A stretch of DNA of 64,000 nucleotides from assembly GCF_007655135.1 (NCBI RefSeq), contig NC_045128.1, positions 33,078,811 to 33,142,810 on the forward strand, written 5' to 3'. The translations under genes were made by a program, and so were the position numbers. This stretch comes from Punica granatum. Taxonomy: Eukaryota; Streptophyta; Magnoliopsida; Myrtales; Lythraceae. Of this stretch, positions 1 to 12,407 are shown one piece after another; the first letter of the stretch is position 1, and each line of letters starts with the position of its first letter. The notes beneath the pieces are model-generated. The model was not told the origin of the DNA and made no database searches. It saw only the letters and a program-made list of their open reading frames with translations.

Positions 1-153
1 TGAGCTCTAGGGCAAGAATCGTTGCTCAGTATCTCGGTGGGTGTGTGAGAGTGTGTGCGTGTGTTTGATCTGTGTGCGGAAGACGAAGAAGAGGAAGAGA
101 GCTTCTTGAAATTCTATGGACTCCGGAATCCTTTCAGGAGGAAGAGGCGCCAG

Positions 154-365
154 CTATTTATAGCCTTCTCTAGATATTTCTGATATATTATCCATCCCTT
201 AATTAAATTATTAAATTATTATTATTCGATTATTAAATTCAATTCCCCCTTTTAATTTATTATTAATTTAATAAATCTGGGCGAGAGAGCGTGAGATAAC
301 TGATGACGTGGCAGGCAAGGGCGGAGTCGTGGCGTCTCAATGGCCGTGTATTGTTGACACGTGTC
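154..365 (-). promoter_or_regulatory. Minus-strand promoter with TATA box and palindromic G-box
   Basis: On the minus strand CTATAAATAG (positions 163-154) is a good plant TATA box. About 190 bp upstream of it lies GACACGTGTC (356-365), a perfect palindrome with a CACGTG G-box core, and TGACGTGG (302-309) is a second ACGT element. The purine-rich plus-strand stretch left of the TATA box (about 75-150) reads on the minus strand as a CT-rich leader, as expected of a 5'UTR. I infer that a minus-strand gene starts left of base 1. Paired ACGT elements are typical of ABA- or light-responsive promoters; the response itself is inference. Confidence 0.5.
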
Positions 366-2859
366 CCATGAAGGTTCCGGAAGCACGGGAGCCGCACATC
401 TTATTCGCGGTGGCTAAGGACTGCGCGCTGACGGTTTTGGCCCCGCGCGATGAGTTTATTCACGGTTATGCCATTCACAGCTGGGTCTCCGCTGTTCTCG
501 GTGCGGATATTTGTTTTTATGTGGAAGGGAAGGAGGGGAGAAGGAGGGCGAAAATATCTGAATGGAGGGTATAACAGTAAATTGGCTCTAGAAACTTTTA
601 GGACTTTCCTAATTGGGCAATTTTCGTTTCACGATAAGATATCTGTAGAGATTCCTTGATTCGTTGAGAAATTTCCTGTCCAGTGTCTCCTAATTTTTGC
701 TTTTCGTACAGCTGTCAAAAGGAAAAACAGCCTGAACTGTGAGTGACGTCATTACATGGTTCCCGTTGAATGTAATTTAGTTTGGACGACATAGTTCATC
801 TGAACGGGATTCGTTTTCACCACCCCATTATAAATCGAATTGCGTTGTTGAATTCATTTTGAATGGATTTTCTAGGGGCATTGCTGTTAATCTCATTCCG
901 ACTTCAATCCGCGCCATCAAATACAACCAAAGTGAGTAAGGATATAACGTGATTTACGTACAGTATGAAATGTAGTTTAACGACATAGTTACAGTAGATA
1001 AGTCGTTAATTGTGTATCTTTTTAGTATAGTGGTACGATAATCGAGCACAAACTTTTGGAACTTTTAATTGATTGCATCTACAACTGAAGAAACATATGT
1101 ATCTAGATCTAAATCTACGTAAAAATTGGTCGGAAACTCGAGATTTTATAATATCGGCCTTTTGTGTGTATATGATATAAGATAAGATAGTAAATTAAGA
1201 GCCAATAATTTGTCTTTTTGTTTTTTCTTTTTTTTTCACAAGTGGTACATCTCATCCTCCAATTTGTCTGTATTTTATACAACAAAGTAAAATGCCAATT
1301 CCATTAGAGAGAAATTAAAATAATTTAAAATTTGCATATCAACTTGCTCACTAAATACTTGAGTGTAAGGTTTGAACTCGTTTTGTTTCTTTTTTGGTCG
1401 TTGCCGACAAAGATCACCATTGACTGCATCGTCTCACATGAGCATGCTCCAAATTATATGTAGTCCAAAACTACAGGTAAATTAAATGTATATTTAATTA
1501 AAAAAAGGGTCAAGAATGATGATGACAAAATGTACCGTTTTGAACAGCAGAGCTAGAGACGAGCGGCCACGTGGATATTCCCTCTGCATGTAGTCCACGT
1601 GTCAGCATGCCACCCGTGCAAGCTAGTACGTACTTCCTGGCCTTTTACATGTCATCTTACTACTTGTCAATCCCATAACTTATCCACATAATTTCTTTTG
1701 CAAATTTCAATTAGAGAAATGCCTGAATTGAGTGACACACACACACACACATTTCAAGAAGAAGTTAGATCACGGCGAGACGAGTCGTTTGTCATTACCT
1801 TTATGTGTTAAGTGAAAGTACAGTGATATTTGCAGCTAAAACGTCTTAGCAGACCGGTGGATTTAACCTTATCTTTTAGCTACTGTTGTTTTTACTTTTT
1901 AACGTTATATGGAAACGCGTGACTTTTCTTCCCTACCGCGGCTAAATTCTCCTAAAAATAAGAGTCCAGTTAAGTTCTCCCGAGAATTATCTACCGAAAA
2001 TAAAAATAAAAAAGTTCTCCCGAGAATTATCCTAACTACTCCCAATAATATCTATGGTTAATTTATTCTTACATCAAAATTCATGGCGTTCATTAACCAG
2101 GAGTGTTGAAGTAATCAATATATACCTTTTTTCAGAAGGATTAATTTTTTTTCTCTATCGCACAATTACAAGTGATTGCTATTAAGTTCTTTTCTTTTTT
2201 TGGCTAAAATGATTTATAACTTCGAAATAACCCGATATCAATAATCTTATGTTATAATAGGAGACACTCATTAATCTTGCTATTCTACATTTCTAAAACA
2301 TTCATATTAATATAGCCACAAAGGAACGCTCATATTAATATATCTCTATAATTGATAGAAATCGCAAGATAGCTAAAATTATAAATATCACAAATAACTA
2401 CTACTATTTTACCATATTCCATCTTTCCGTTCTCCCCATATCTGTATTCTCTCAGAACCCATTACAAAAACCCACATCTCCCTGTTTTTGTCCCAGAAAA
2501 TTATCTATTAATTAAATTTAAAACATTTGTATGTTTTAATGAACTGTATTATTAATTAGAATTTTATTTATTTTTCTTAGGCTCAGTATAAAATTCATTA
2601 TAATGGTTAATTAATTATTATTTTGTGCGTAGAAAAATTATTTCTTCCAGCAAAAACTCGGTTTTGCGCCGCGTTTTTCAATTTTAGGTCTGTAAAAGAA
2701 ATACCAAGTTATTACTTAATAACAACATAATAAAAATCGCGTGGAGCACAGAGAGGCATCTAGTGAATATATATATATATGTGACTAGAGAGAAGTTATG
2801 TAATGAAGGTGCCAATAATTGTTGGACAGTATATGAAACATTTTACTAATAATGACCTA
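366..2859. other. Intergenic, AT-rich
   Basis: No open frame here resembles a protein. The stretch is AT-rich with short low-complexity runs, including an (AC)n microsatellite at about 1735-1750 and T-rich tracts. Short open frames at 308-659 lie over the minus-strand promoter and look random. Confidence 0.5.
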
Positions 2860-3365
2860 TGCAAATTAACAAACCTTAGTTGCAAGTTGCAACCTACGAA
2901 CAACACAGCAATAAAGAAAAAATCCAAAATTGTCTCACTTCAGTTTCTATTTCCAGCTCATGTCATATTCCGCAGCGCTGCTATTGGTTCTCTAGTTTGA
3001 GCTTAATTAACTATTTAATTCCAAAACCCCACAATTAACTGGAACTAAACGCTCTGCACATTAAAACCTCGATCGATTCTCCCATCAATCAGAGCCTAAG
3101 CAAATCCAATTCGATTCGAAGAGACATTCCTTGTCAATCCTTAGGTTTGGCCTCCGATTTTTCTCTCTTCTTTATTTATTTATTTCTCATTTTTCCTTTC
3201 TTGAATCAAGATTCGATACGAATTGGAAGATCGACTGATTCATACTACAATGCAATATTATATAGCAATTAGGAGAGCAATCGGACTTTGGATATGAACA
3301 TGTTTGTTAAATTCCAGGTATCATACGTGAAGAGGTTGCACTTTTGGCGCCAAGATCAGGCAATA
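2860..3365 (+). promoter_or_regulatory. Promoter, 5'UTR and 5'UTR intron of first CHX gene
   Basis: The segment is related to the DNA upstream of the second CHX gene (about 12950-13380). Shared landmarks include a cytosine-rich CCTACGAAC block, a CAACTCATGTC/CAGCTCATGTC block, and a CTAAGCAAA...GAAGAG...GTCAATCCT block. A probable 5'UTR intron runs from the GTTTGG just after the GTCAATCCTTAG block (about 3144) to the acceptor AAATTCCAG at about 3317. The second gene has the corresponding arrangement. Retained upstream similarity means the tandem duplication included regulatory DNA. Confidence 0.5.
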
Positions 3366-6029
3366 ATGCCGCCGCTAAACAAAACGATTATAGAAATGCT
3401 GCCGGGGTTCACAAAGGGGTTGAAAGAGGGTCCCTCGATCTGTGAAGTAGCAGTCACGAGCTCCCCGCGTGGGATCTTTTACAAAGAGAACCCTTTGCTG
3501 GAGAGCTATAACCTGTTTGCCCTACAAATCATCTTGCTCGTCTTAGCTTATCGAGCCGTCTATTTCCTGCTGAGGCCTTTGAAACAGACCAAATTCGTCT
3601 GCAGTGTCGTGGTACGTACCAAGAGAAATTCCATATAATTCAGGCTTCATGCCGTTTAATTTTGCTCGATTTTCATGTGTTGGATGTTATCGCCAGTCTG
3701 TGCGCGCGTATTGATTCTTTTATTTCACAGGCGGGCATCCTGATAGGCCCCAACATGTTGGGAAAGCTCCATATATTCGGGGAGAGGGGCTTATTCCCAG
3801 AAAAAGAACTCCTTATAACGGGCACAATGGGCGCCCTCGGGATTGCGTACTTTATCTTCCTTGTTGCCGTCAAGATGGATCTCTCCATGCTCCGGAGGAC
3901 CGCCAAGGAAGCCACAGTCATCGGGACCTTGAGCGTACTCGTGCCCTTCGCGTGCACGATCACAGCCACTTTCCTACTGCCAATGATGGGGATGCAGAAG
4001 GACTTCTTTCGGTTCCTGTTTTCCGCTGGCATATCCGTGACGCGGTTCGCCAACGTTGCCGACGTGGCAAATGAGTTGAACATGCTGACTTCACAACAAG
4101 GCCAACTTTTGCTCTCATCCACCATGCTCAACGAGCTCTTCACATGGACAGCCCTCGTCTCCGGGATTTGCTACCGGAACCCTAACAACCCCCTAATTCC
4201 GTTCTTGCTTCTCCTTTCCATGCTGGGTGTTGGGATCGTCACAGTTTCAGTTAAGACTTTGGCATTGAAGATTATTGCCAAGGCCCCTAAGGGAGTACCG
4301 GTGAACGAGAGGTTAATAACTTCAATCTTGATTATAGCCCTGTGGATGGCCTTTTTCACGAACCTGATTGGGTCACTCCACGTTGGAATGCTAGTCATGG
4401 GCCTCATCATGCCAGATGGGCCGCCTCTGGGCTCGGCGATCGTCGAGCGGGCCGAGTACATGGTGATGGAGTTCTTGATGCCCGTGTTCTATGTTCAAGT
4501 CGGATACGGCACCGACCTGTCCTCGTTCGATGTGACGAAATTCTGGGAGGTCACCGTTTTCGTCACTGTGAGCTTCGCTGCAAAGTTCTTAGCAACTCTG
4601 TTGGGAGCCCTCGCATGTCGGCAAAATCATCGAGATGCCTTGTTGCTTGCGCTTATGGTGAATGTCAAGGGCCCAATTGACCTTTATCTGTTCATGCGTT
4701 GGAAAATCAGTAAGGTATTGCTACTAATTAATCCCTTTTCTTTCTTAATTTTCCTTCTTATATATGATGGTCTGTCATTTTGGATTTTTATTCTAATATT
4801 TCAATTATGCGATGTTACTGTAGAATGTGGCACCACATACTCATGTGATATTGGTGTTGTCGAACGTCATGGTAACTGCATTAGTGACGCCATTGATAGA
4901 GAGGCTGTACAACGATTGCCAGAAAACAAATGCATCAGATAGACAGGGCATGAAAGCGATTCAGACAAGCTCGATCAGCGCTGAATTCAAGATCATGTGC
5001 TGCGTACACAATGTGGATAATGTTCCTGGGATCATCTCCCTCCTCGAGGCCTCAAACGGGTCGACATCCAGCAAGTTATCTGCGGTAGTCATCCACCTCA
5101 ATGACCTAGTGGGTCGGGCGGCTCCTCTCTTGGTCCGCAATGACAAACTAAAAAGGAATATTGACAAGAACCAGTCCGACAAGGTCGCCCATGAGTTCGA
5201 GACCTACACCCGGAAATTGTACAATCCGATTGCCCTAACGAATTTCACATTGGTAGCGCCCTACAAGGCCATGCACGAGAACATCTGCCATCTTGCGAAA
5301 ACAGAGGGGACTACTCTCATCATCCTACCATACAGGAAAGTCCAAGGTGATGAGGCTGGCGCCTCTCAGGCGGTCGTTGCTCAGGCCACGGCCATACGCA
5401 ACCTCAACTGTGACATGCTAGCCCACAATCCGTGTGCAGTTGGTATTCTAGCCAACAAGGGCTTGGGCCGCTGCCTAGGCCATGACTCCTTTTCTTGCAA
5501 TGTTGCCGTGATTTTTACTGGCGGCCATGATGACCGTGAAGCGCTTGCCTATGCAACCCGATTGTTGATGCACTCGTCTGTGCGTGTGACACTGCTTAGG
5601 CTCATCACGAGGTGGCAGCAGGTGTATGCCGAAGATATGATGGAGAAAAAGCTCGACAACCGATTGGTAGAGGAGTTCAAGATCAAGAAGACGGAGGACA
5701 CTCGGGCGAAGTATTATGAGGAGGCCATTGTGGACATCTTGGGCTTATTTAACGCAATCCGTTCCTTGGGAGACCACTACAATCTCGTGATAGCGGGGCG
5801 ACAAAGCCCTCAAATCATGTCAATGTGCGACGAATGGTCAGATACACAAGATATTTGGGGCGGGAATCCTGAACTTGGTATCATCGGCGATTTCATCGCT
5901 TCGGATGATTACAATGAGAGCAAGAGTTCCGCACTGATAATCCAACGCTATCCAAGCGATGATGTTGATGTACAAAGTAAAAAACGCTACGTAAAGTATG
6001 AAGATGAGCGACATCTGCTTGGTTATTAA
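3366..6029 (+). CDS. CHX-type cation/H+ exchanger, tandem copy 1
   Basis: Predicted monovalent cation/proton antiporter of the CPA2 family, an endomembrane or plasma-membrane protein. Coding exons are 3366-3611, 3731-4714 and 4824-6029, all phase 0 with GT-AG junctions, giving 811 residues, normal for the family. ATG 3366 is chosen because it is the first ATG after the 5'UTR intron acceptor and gives an N-terminus matching copy 2; an in-frame ATG at 3294 lies in the predicted intron. The Na+/H+-exchanger domain (about 35-430) begins with the family signature LRPLKQTKF and continues AGILIGPNMLGK. The rest (about 450-800) is the soluble universal-stress-like tail. At the core ion-binding site, where most CHX proteins have Asn-Asp, this one has Asn216-Glu217. 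The usual late-helix NTRG-type motif reads NVKGPID. No frame lesion is visible. The closest Arabidopsis member cannot be named from sequence alone. Confidence 0.9.
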
Positions 6030-7272
6030 ATTTAAAGTAGCAAGTTGAACAACTTTTTAGTTTATCAATCACATTTATCGAAGTCAATTGATTCGTTGAT
6101 CCGTACATGAAAAATGATAAAGAGCTGTTAGTTATAATGTACCGTTCAAATACTTCAGATCTTACGAGATTAAAACTTTATAAGAAAATAAAAATTACTG
6201 AACAATATTAATTTAGAGGATAATTGCCAAGTCGTTAAAATATTTTCCCTTACTCTTTTATTTTTTTTTTTGACGTAGGTTTGCAGGCCATCTACATTTT
6301 GTTTGGTTCTAGTGCTCAATGATCATATATATTTTCTCGAAATATTACATTAAATTTTCAAACTTGGGTACGTAACAAACAAAGCATATTAAAAATAAAT
6401 AAAAATAACATTTTAAGGGAATATTCCTTTCGGAATTCTGAGGGATATTTTCCCCGAAGATTAATTTTAAGAATAGCTTTTTAGAGCAAAAGTCCTTCAA
6501 AAACTCGTCAGGAAAGTAATTATTCATAGAGATTTTTATAGGATCGTCCCTCGGAAATAGAGGTTTTTCTCGTAGTGACGAGTTCAGGTAACAACAACTG
6601 TCATCGGCCGGAGAGAGGAAAGCGATGGCTCAGCTTAGGGGGCCCTTCGGCCGTGAGATGAGAAGCAAAGCTTAGGGGAGAGGCGAACACAGGCAAAGTG
6701 AGACGAATATGCATAATACTTTTTTTTTTTTTTTTTTTAAATTCGGGGGGCTCTTTTTTTTATACTTTAGTTATTACTTTAACATATAATAATAGTAGCT
6801 CTCATTCATGTGCTTTGCTCGTGGCAATTGTTTTTGCGTTTAGCACAAACTAGATGTGTGGGAGGCAGTTGAAGGGGAGATTGTAGGAGACAGTTCTGTG
6901 CGAGAGAAATGATATGGAATGATTTTTTTTTTCCAGTTTTACAATATAATTCACTTTAATAAATTAGAAAGCGGTTACAAAGTATTAGATTAGATATAAT
7001 CTATAACTAAATAAAAAAATGCAAAACTCTTGGAGTGTTTTCGTACGTACAACGCTAATCATATCTCGGGCTGTAGATATTCTAATTTTTTTTTTTGAGT
7101 AAATACTATAGATATTGTATCTGACATGTTCTCTCACACTGGGAATTCATTTCGTGCCTTCTCGGGTTTCGATTTCATATATGTGTATATATATATATGT
7201 ACACACACTATTTGACCATTAGTTGCTTCCTCCTTTCTATATACTTTCACCCTCCTCCCTCCTACCTCCTAC
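6030..7272. other. Intergenic, AT-rich
   Basis: 3' flank of the first CHX gene. It holds T/A homopolymers (for example a T-run near 6720-6738), a short TA/CA microsatellite near 7185-7210 and a purine-rich patch at 6600-6700. No protein-like open frame or RNA gene was recognised. Confidence 0.45.
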
Positions 7273-8107
7273 TAGGGATGAAAGGGTTCGGATTTTCCAA
7301 ATTCGGGTCAGTGCAACAAGTTTTCGGGTTGGTTCAGTTGGGGATATACCTATCTAAAACGACCAAAACTAGCAAAGAAACCCGACCGCCAGTGTTTCGA
7401 GTCATTTGGGTCGGGTCCCCAATTAACCCGAAATGAAAAAGAAAAAATGAAGATTGAGGATCTCAATACAGACAACAAAACTGAGATCAAGCGATCCATC
7501 AGTGAACAAACAAGAGCAGCTTCACCCTAGAGAACTCTTTATATTGCTTCCAACAACGTTCTCAATAAAGAAACCAATGTTTTTGTCCCTTGGCATATGA
7601 AATCAATGCAAAAAATTTCATTCATCGAATACATCTAAAGGACTCCCAACGTTAGGACTGAATTCACCAAACGAAAAAAATCCAACTTCCCTCAATTTCA
7701 ATCACGACGATTAGGGTTTGGTCTGTGTCCGAGACTGAAAGCAGAGTAGAGGGAGGCGGAGGAGGGGTTATGTGTGTCGGAATGATAGTAGAGCAGGGGA
7801 ACGCGGAGCCTCAGAGGCGTGCATTTCCGTCGGAGGCGGAGGAGTTGAACAGAGTAGAGGGAGGCAGCGGCTGAAGAGCATATCAGAGGGAGGTAGAGGA
7901 AGAGGCCGAGGAGCACAGTACGAGGTGAAGCAGACCGAGGAGTGAAGGACCAGACACACACGCACGTATGCTATTTTTTTTAAAAAAAATTTGGGTTGGT
8001 TCGGTTGCTGACCCGAGAAAAATAAGAGGGATTTGACCCTCCCAAATTTCACAATGGTTTTTTGGTTTCGAGTTGCATCGGGTTGGACCGATTTTAATTT
8101 CAGCCCT
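7273..8107. mobile_element. Candidate non-autonomous hAT-type element
   Basis: The segment starts TAGGGATG and ends CAGCCCT, an imperfect inverted terminus. Subterminal DNA is rich in repeated GGGTTGGTTCGG and CCCGA motifs on both strands. The interior resembles a pyrimidine-rich 5'UTR on the minus strand with AAACCCTAATCG. The design matches the clearer hAT element at 17994-19173. No clean 8-bp target duplication is visible, so the boundaries are tentative. Confidence 0.4.
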
Positions 8108-8228
8108 CCCATCTCCCTCCACTTTCAGTGCACTCTGGTTTTTTCTGCTTTCATCCACTCCAAGCATCACTTCTCCTCGTGGCGCGCCCCCCTCCCCGGG
8201 GCAGCATTACTTGCTTAGTTCTTTTTGA

Positions 8229-8421
8229 TGTCCCAAGGGATTTAGTCTAGTGGTTAATGTGCATCCAAGTTTGCACCAAGACCCAGGTTCGAATCTCCTT
8301 GGGGCCACCGGAATATCTTTGGCGGAATTATCCGTTCCGTGCGCCGCCGGGGGTTCACGGAGCCCCGAGAATTAGTCGGGCGAAGTCCGAACACCCCGGA
8401 TTAGCAAAAAAAAAAAAAAAA
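8229..8421 (+). mobile_element. tRNA-derived SINE (family 1)
   Basis: A pol III-like A box (TTTAGTCTAGTGGTTAATG, about 8240-8258) is followed by a B box (AGGTTCGAATCTCC, about 8286-8299). Then come a GC-rich non-tRNA body and a 3' run of 16-17 adenines. This is the plan of a tRNA-derived SINE of about 190 bp. The tRNA-like head lacks a full cloverleaf, so it is not a tRNA gene. I could not identify a target-site duplication. Confidence 0.7.
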
Positions 8422-8462
8422 GTAATGTTGACACCATTCCATTCTTTGTGAACTGCTCTCAA

Positions 8463-8667
8463 CAATCTCGCCATGTCCCATCTTCGCTCGCGGGTATTGC
8501 TCATGACATCGACTCTAAATCAGTTGGTCCCACCTTCTTAATTTCGTTGTTAATTGTGACATTGAGCAATCTCGTCATGTCCCATCTTCGCTCGCGGGTA
8601 TTGCTCATGACATCGGCTCCAAATCAGTTGGTCCCACCTTCTTAATTTCATTGTTAATTGTGACATT
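8463..8667. repeat. Tandem duplication, two units of about 104 bp
   Basis: Units 8463-8566 and 8567-8667 differ at only a handful of bases. Each contains a CATGTCCCATCTTCGCTCG block, a GTATTGCTCATGACATCG block and a CAGTTGGTCCCACC block. High identity implies a recent or homogenised duplication. Confidence 0.85.
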
Positions 8668-9550
8668 ATTGGTCTCAGATTAATTGCCTTCTGGCTTAGT
8701 ATAATATTATACTAAAAGGGTCCGCTTTTGGATTTTGGTTCACCTTCCAATTCTGCACTGTAAGTTAGAATCGGAACTGGAATTGAATTTCACCTATTCC
8801 TAATATACTCCTACTTGGACCTTGTCCTCTTTTAATGGGCTACTTGAAACTTACCCTACTCCGGCAAGTTCTGAATCTACCCTTTACCTGTGCATGCCCC
8901 TACTTTTTAGGGCTCCGGCTGCCTCAGGCAAAAGGATGGTAGCGGGACCTAACCCCCAAGTCTCTTATGCTATCTTTTCACTTCCTTTTTGTTTGTATGG
9001 GTAGAGTCGGCCGAACTGCCGGTACAGATCTCTTGCGATGGTTGCCAGAGCCTCCAAAATGGTCGATGACCTTGGCCAAGTGGTGGTGCCCAGTGATGAG
9101 TGCCTGCTGGCCCAGATCAGTCGTGGATTTTAACTGCAATGAGATGAACAGCAACATAAAGCTCAATCAGGAGGAAAAAATATTGCTTTTTTTTTTTTTA
9201 CATTCAAGATAAAAGAAAAGATTGTTACTTGAACAGGAAGGAAATATCATATCCGACTTTTTTAGAACCTTACTACTAAGAACACTCTTCCCCTGAATCT
9301 TCCAAGACCCCCTTGTTACCCTTCCTTGATACACAAAGCAGACACACGAGCCATTCGAAATTAAGCAGAAAGCTAAGCCGGCGTTTGCAATCCGGGCTTG
9401 AAAGAACAAGGACTGAGCCGGTGAATTCCTAGAAATTGCTTCAGGGTTTAATTTGCAGGCCAATCTGCACTCCCCCATTTCCTTCATTCGCAGGTACGGT
9501 GAACGTACGGCAATTATATACGAATTCAGATCAAGAGGAGCGAGCACGGG

Positions 9551-9832
9551 TGTGTTTGGATTTTGAATATTTTTTAATTCAATTTAACTCAATTTAATCC
9601 CACTTATCTTCAATTTAACAACACAATTATTACTTAATCATTACTTTATCTCAACTATTCATTACTTTTTCATACTTTTTCTCATAATTCAACAACACAA
9701 TCATTACTTAATTATTACTTTATCCCAACTATTCATTACTTTTTCATAGTTTTTCTTATAATTCAACATCACAATCATTACAAATTAATTAAAACCAAAA
9801 CTCAACTCAACTCAACTCTAAATCCAAACACA
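9551..9832. mobile_element. MITE with 13-bp perfect terminal inverted repeats
   Basis: TGTGTTTGGATTT (9551-9563) is the exact inverted complement of AAATCCAAACACA (9820-9832). The AT-rich interior has an internal direct repeat of about 72 bp (CAACACAATCATTACTTAAT block at about 9620 and again about 9690). No coding capacity. The termini resemble small hAT or Harbinger-type MITEs; the superfamily cannot be fixed because no target duplication is clear. Confidence 0.7.
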
Positions 9833-9839
9833 TTCTTAT

Positions 9840-10026
9840 GGTGCGTTTGGTTTTAGAATTAAAGTAACTTTAATTTTGATTGTGAAAAATGATAAATGAT
9901 TGTATAGTGTGTTGAGTTAAAGTTAAAGTTAAATTTTTTGACTTGAAAAATATGTATTTTTGTTACGTAATGTATTGAGTTAAAGTTAAAATTTTTGTGA
10001 TTTTAATTGAGAAATCAAACGGAGCA
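9840..10026. mobile_element. Second small MITE directly adjoining the first
   Basis: Imperfect inverted termini: ATGGTGCGTTTGGTTTTAGA on the left and, reading inward on the other strand, ATGCTCCGTTTGATTTCTCA on the right. The interior repeats GAGTTAAAGTTAAA several times. It lies next to the 9551-9832 MITE, suggesting preferential insertion of one MITE beside another. Confidence 0.5.
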
Positions 10027-10789
10027 TACTCTTTATCGCCTGGAAGGACATACTGTAACAAGAAAGCGGGTTGACTATCTAAAGATTATATTCGGAAGAA
10101 AAAGTCAATATTTACCTTTCACTTTTAGGAACAGAATTCCATTTTTCTTTTTTGCCGGAATAGAAACAGAATTAGCTATTTTTACTTTGGGAATGAAGAT
10201 AGTTTTGGCCACGTCAGCAAATTTTGATCGGACAGGAGTTACTGGATTTAGGATGAAAATGATAAATCTATTTGAATTCAAAAGAATGAAATGAAAGAAG
10301 TGGGTGTGGTGCACACTTTTGTCTGATAATCAAAAAATTTCTGGTTCGATACTTGGTGGATTACATTGTCACGACCCGAAAATCTTATAAATTTCCTTTA
10401 GATTATCACGATATCCATTTTATCAAATTTAAACATGGTAAACAATTTCATAAAATCTCAATTACATCTATCTCAGCCAACCACATCATATTTATTTCGA
10501 AAAAAGCATATCACATCTTCAAAGTAACTTCTAGCATGTTTTTCAAAACCAACCATGAACAACTAAACAAAATTTTTTAGGTCGTAACTATTCACGAACA
10601 TTCTAGACATAGCTTAACACCTACTATATATACAGGTCTAGCTACAAATCTTCCACGCTGATCCCCGAAGTCCAAAAAGTCCTCCGATACAGCTAGTCTA
10701 GGTTCTAATTCATTTGTAACCAGAAATATGCAGGGGGTGAGCTGCATCTCAGTGAGTATTAAATCCAAAATAAAATGAAGTATTAAAAT

Positions 10790-11134
10790 GGGGTTTTTAC
10801 TTAAAATAGCCAATAATTTGTCCGTTTTGTCAAATCTATCATGTGCTTTTTTTTATCAAATCTATCCCATGATTTACTTTTTGCATCAAATCTATTCCGG
10901 CGTTATCTTTTCCGTCGACATCTAATGGCCGTGCTGACGTGACACGTGGAGAGATAGTGGGCCACACTTGCCATGTAGGCGCCATGTCAGCACGGCCGTT
11001 AGATGTCAACAGAAAAGATAACGTCGTGATATATTTGATGCAAAAAGTAAACCATGAGATAGATTTGACAAAAAAAAGCATATGATAGATTTAACAAAAT
11101 AGGCAAATCATGGGCCATTTTAGGTAAATACCCC
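10790..11134. mobile_element. Mutator-like fold-back element with 9-bp target duplication
   Basis: The 345-bp element is almost all inverted repeat, with arms of roughly 150 bp around a short GC-rich spacer. The ends read GGGGTTTTTACTTAAAATAG and, on the other strand, GGGGTATTTACCTAAAATGG. It is bracketed by the perfect 9-bp direct repeat TATTAAAAT at 10781-10789 and 11135-11143. Long inverted termini plus a 9-bp duplication are diagnostic of the Mutator/MULE superfamily. No transposase is encoded, so it is non-autonomous. Confidence 0.85.
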
Positions 11135-11404
11135 TATTAAAATTGTGTATGCATTCACATAAACAATTACACTAATATCTTTTACTTCAAAATTTCTAAT
11201 GATATATATATATCTGCTTTTCAATCTTGAACCTTTCTCTTATTAGCCAAATCATTACTACATAACTCAAGCAATCATTCTTAAGCAACAAATAATAGTA
11301 GCCATAGGTTGCAAATTCTCGCGATAGAGTTTCGACGGTACCATAATCCCGCACACCTCATCCCCAACTCCTCAAATTCATTACCACAAGCGGGGGCCGC
11401 CTAT

Positions 11405-11605
11405 TATCCTCCGGCGGTAGGAGTCTAGTGTCCATTTTATATCCCGCCGGATCAACAGTCTAGCGTCCTTGTTTATATATTGTCGGATCAACGGTCTAGT
11501 GTCCATTTTGTATCCCACCGGTTCAGCGGTCTATCATCCCTTTTATATCCCGCTGGATCAGCGGTCTAGCGTCCCTTTTTATATCCCGTCGGATCAGCGG
11601 TCTCA
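11405..11605. repeat. Minisatellite, about five units of about 42 bp
   Basis: Imperfect repeats of a unit containing GGTCTAGCGTCC, then TTTTATATCCCG, then CCGGATCAGC. Successive copies differ by a few substitutions and one-base length changes. No coding function seen. The neighbouring 10370-10780 and 11140-11400 stretches contain no recognised gene. Confidence 0.75.
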
Positions 11606-12407
11606 CAAGCCATCACAACAACAGTAACCACACTATACCATAATGAATTGAAAACTAGTATACGCTCATGTTCCCTTCTCCGTACGTGTGACGGACAAGA
11701 ACAATTTACCGATTCTGTTTAAAAGGAGCACGCACATCTAATTTGACTCTTTTTTGTTGAAAGAATTTTACCCCTTAGTAGTCGATGAGATTCAACTGGA
11801 CTAGTGAGGGTTCATTGCGCTTTTGAATATCATAATTCAAAAAGAAAAAAAAACAAAGGAGATAACTTTTTCACATTGGAACTAAAGCATAGGGGCTTTT
11901 AGCTTCTTGTAAGTCCTATTATACAAAACATCAGTAGTATAATTACATTCGGAAAACAAGGAAAAATGTGGGAATTCGTTTACGAAATATATATATTCAT
12001 ACTTATATCCTGAACTATTACCGACCCAATATAATTGTCTCACTGCATGTCACATTTTGTTAATAACCTAAGCATTGGACATACTCTGTTATTGTTAAAT
12101 CTGTTATGAGCATCGTTCCAAACACGAGAACCAGACATAATTCGATGGCGAATACGGCATGATTTTTTTAAGTTGATCCATTCAAAGAGAAACCATGAAA
12201 ATAACGGGAGAAACAAGGAAAAATACTTCTTCTTTTTTTTTTTTAATATCACGGATACATATATTTTTTTTATGAGTATATCACGGATATTTTCATTCTA
12301 AAGGTTGATACTAACTTTATTGGGGTACTGACTTGATTAGGATTAGAATGCGTTTTCAGTGGATTTTGAACCTTGTGTGGTGGATAAAGTTCGTCGAGTG
12401 AGAATTT

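Noticed and set aside
3673..4461. Long minus-strand frames opposite the CHX exons
   Set aside because: They are antisense shadows of the coding strand and recur at equivalent positions in copy 2.
8229..8421. Possible tRNA gene
   Set aside because: A and B boxes are present, but no acceptor stem or cloverleaf closes, and the head runs into a body and poly(A), so it is a SINE.
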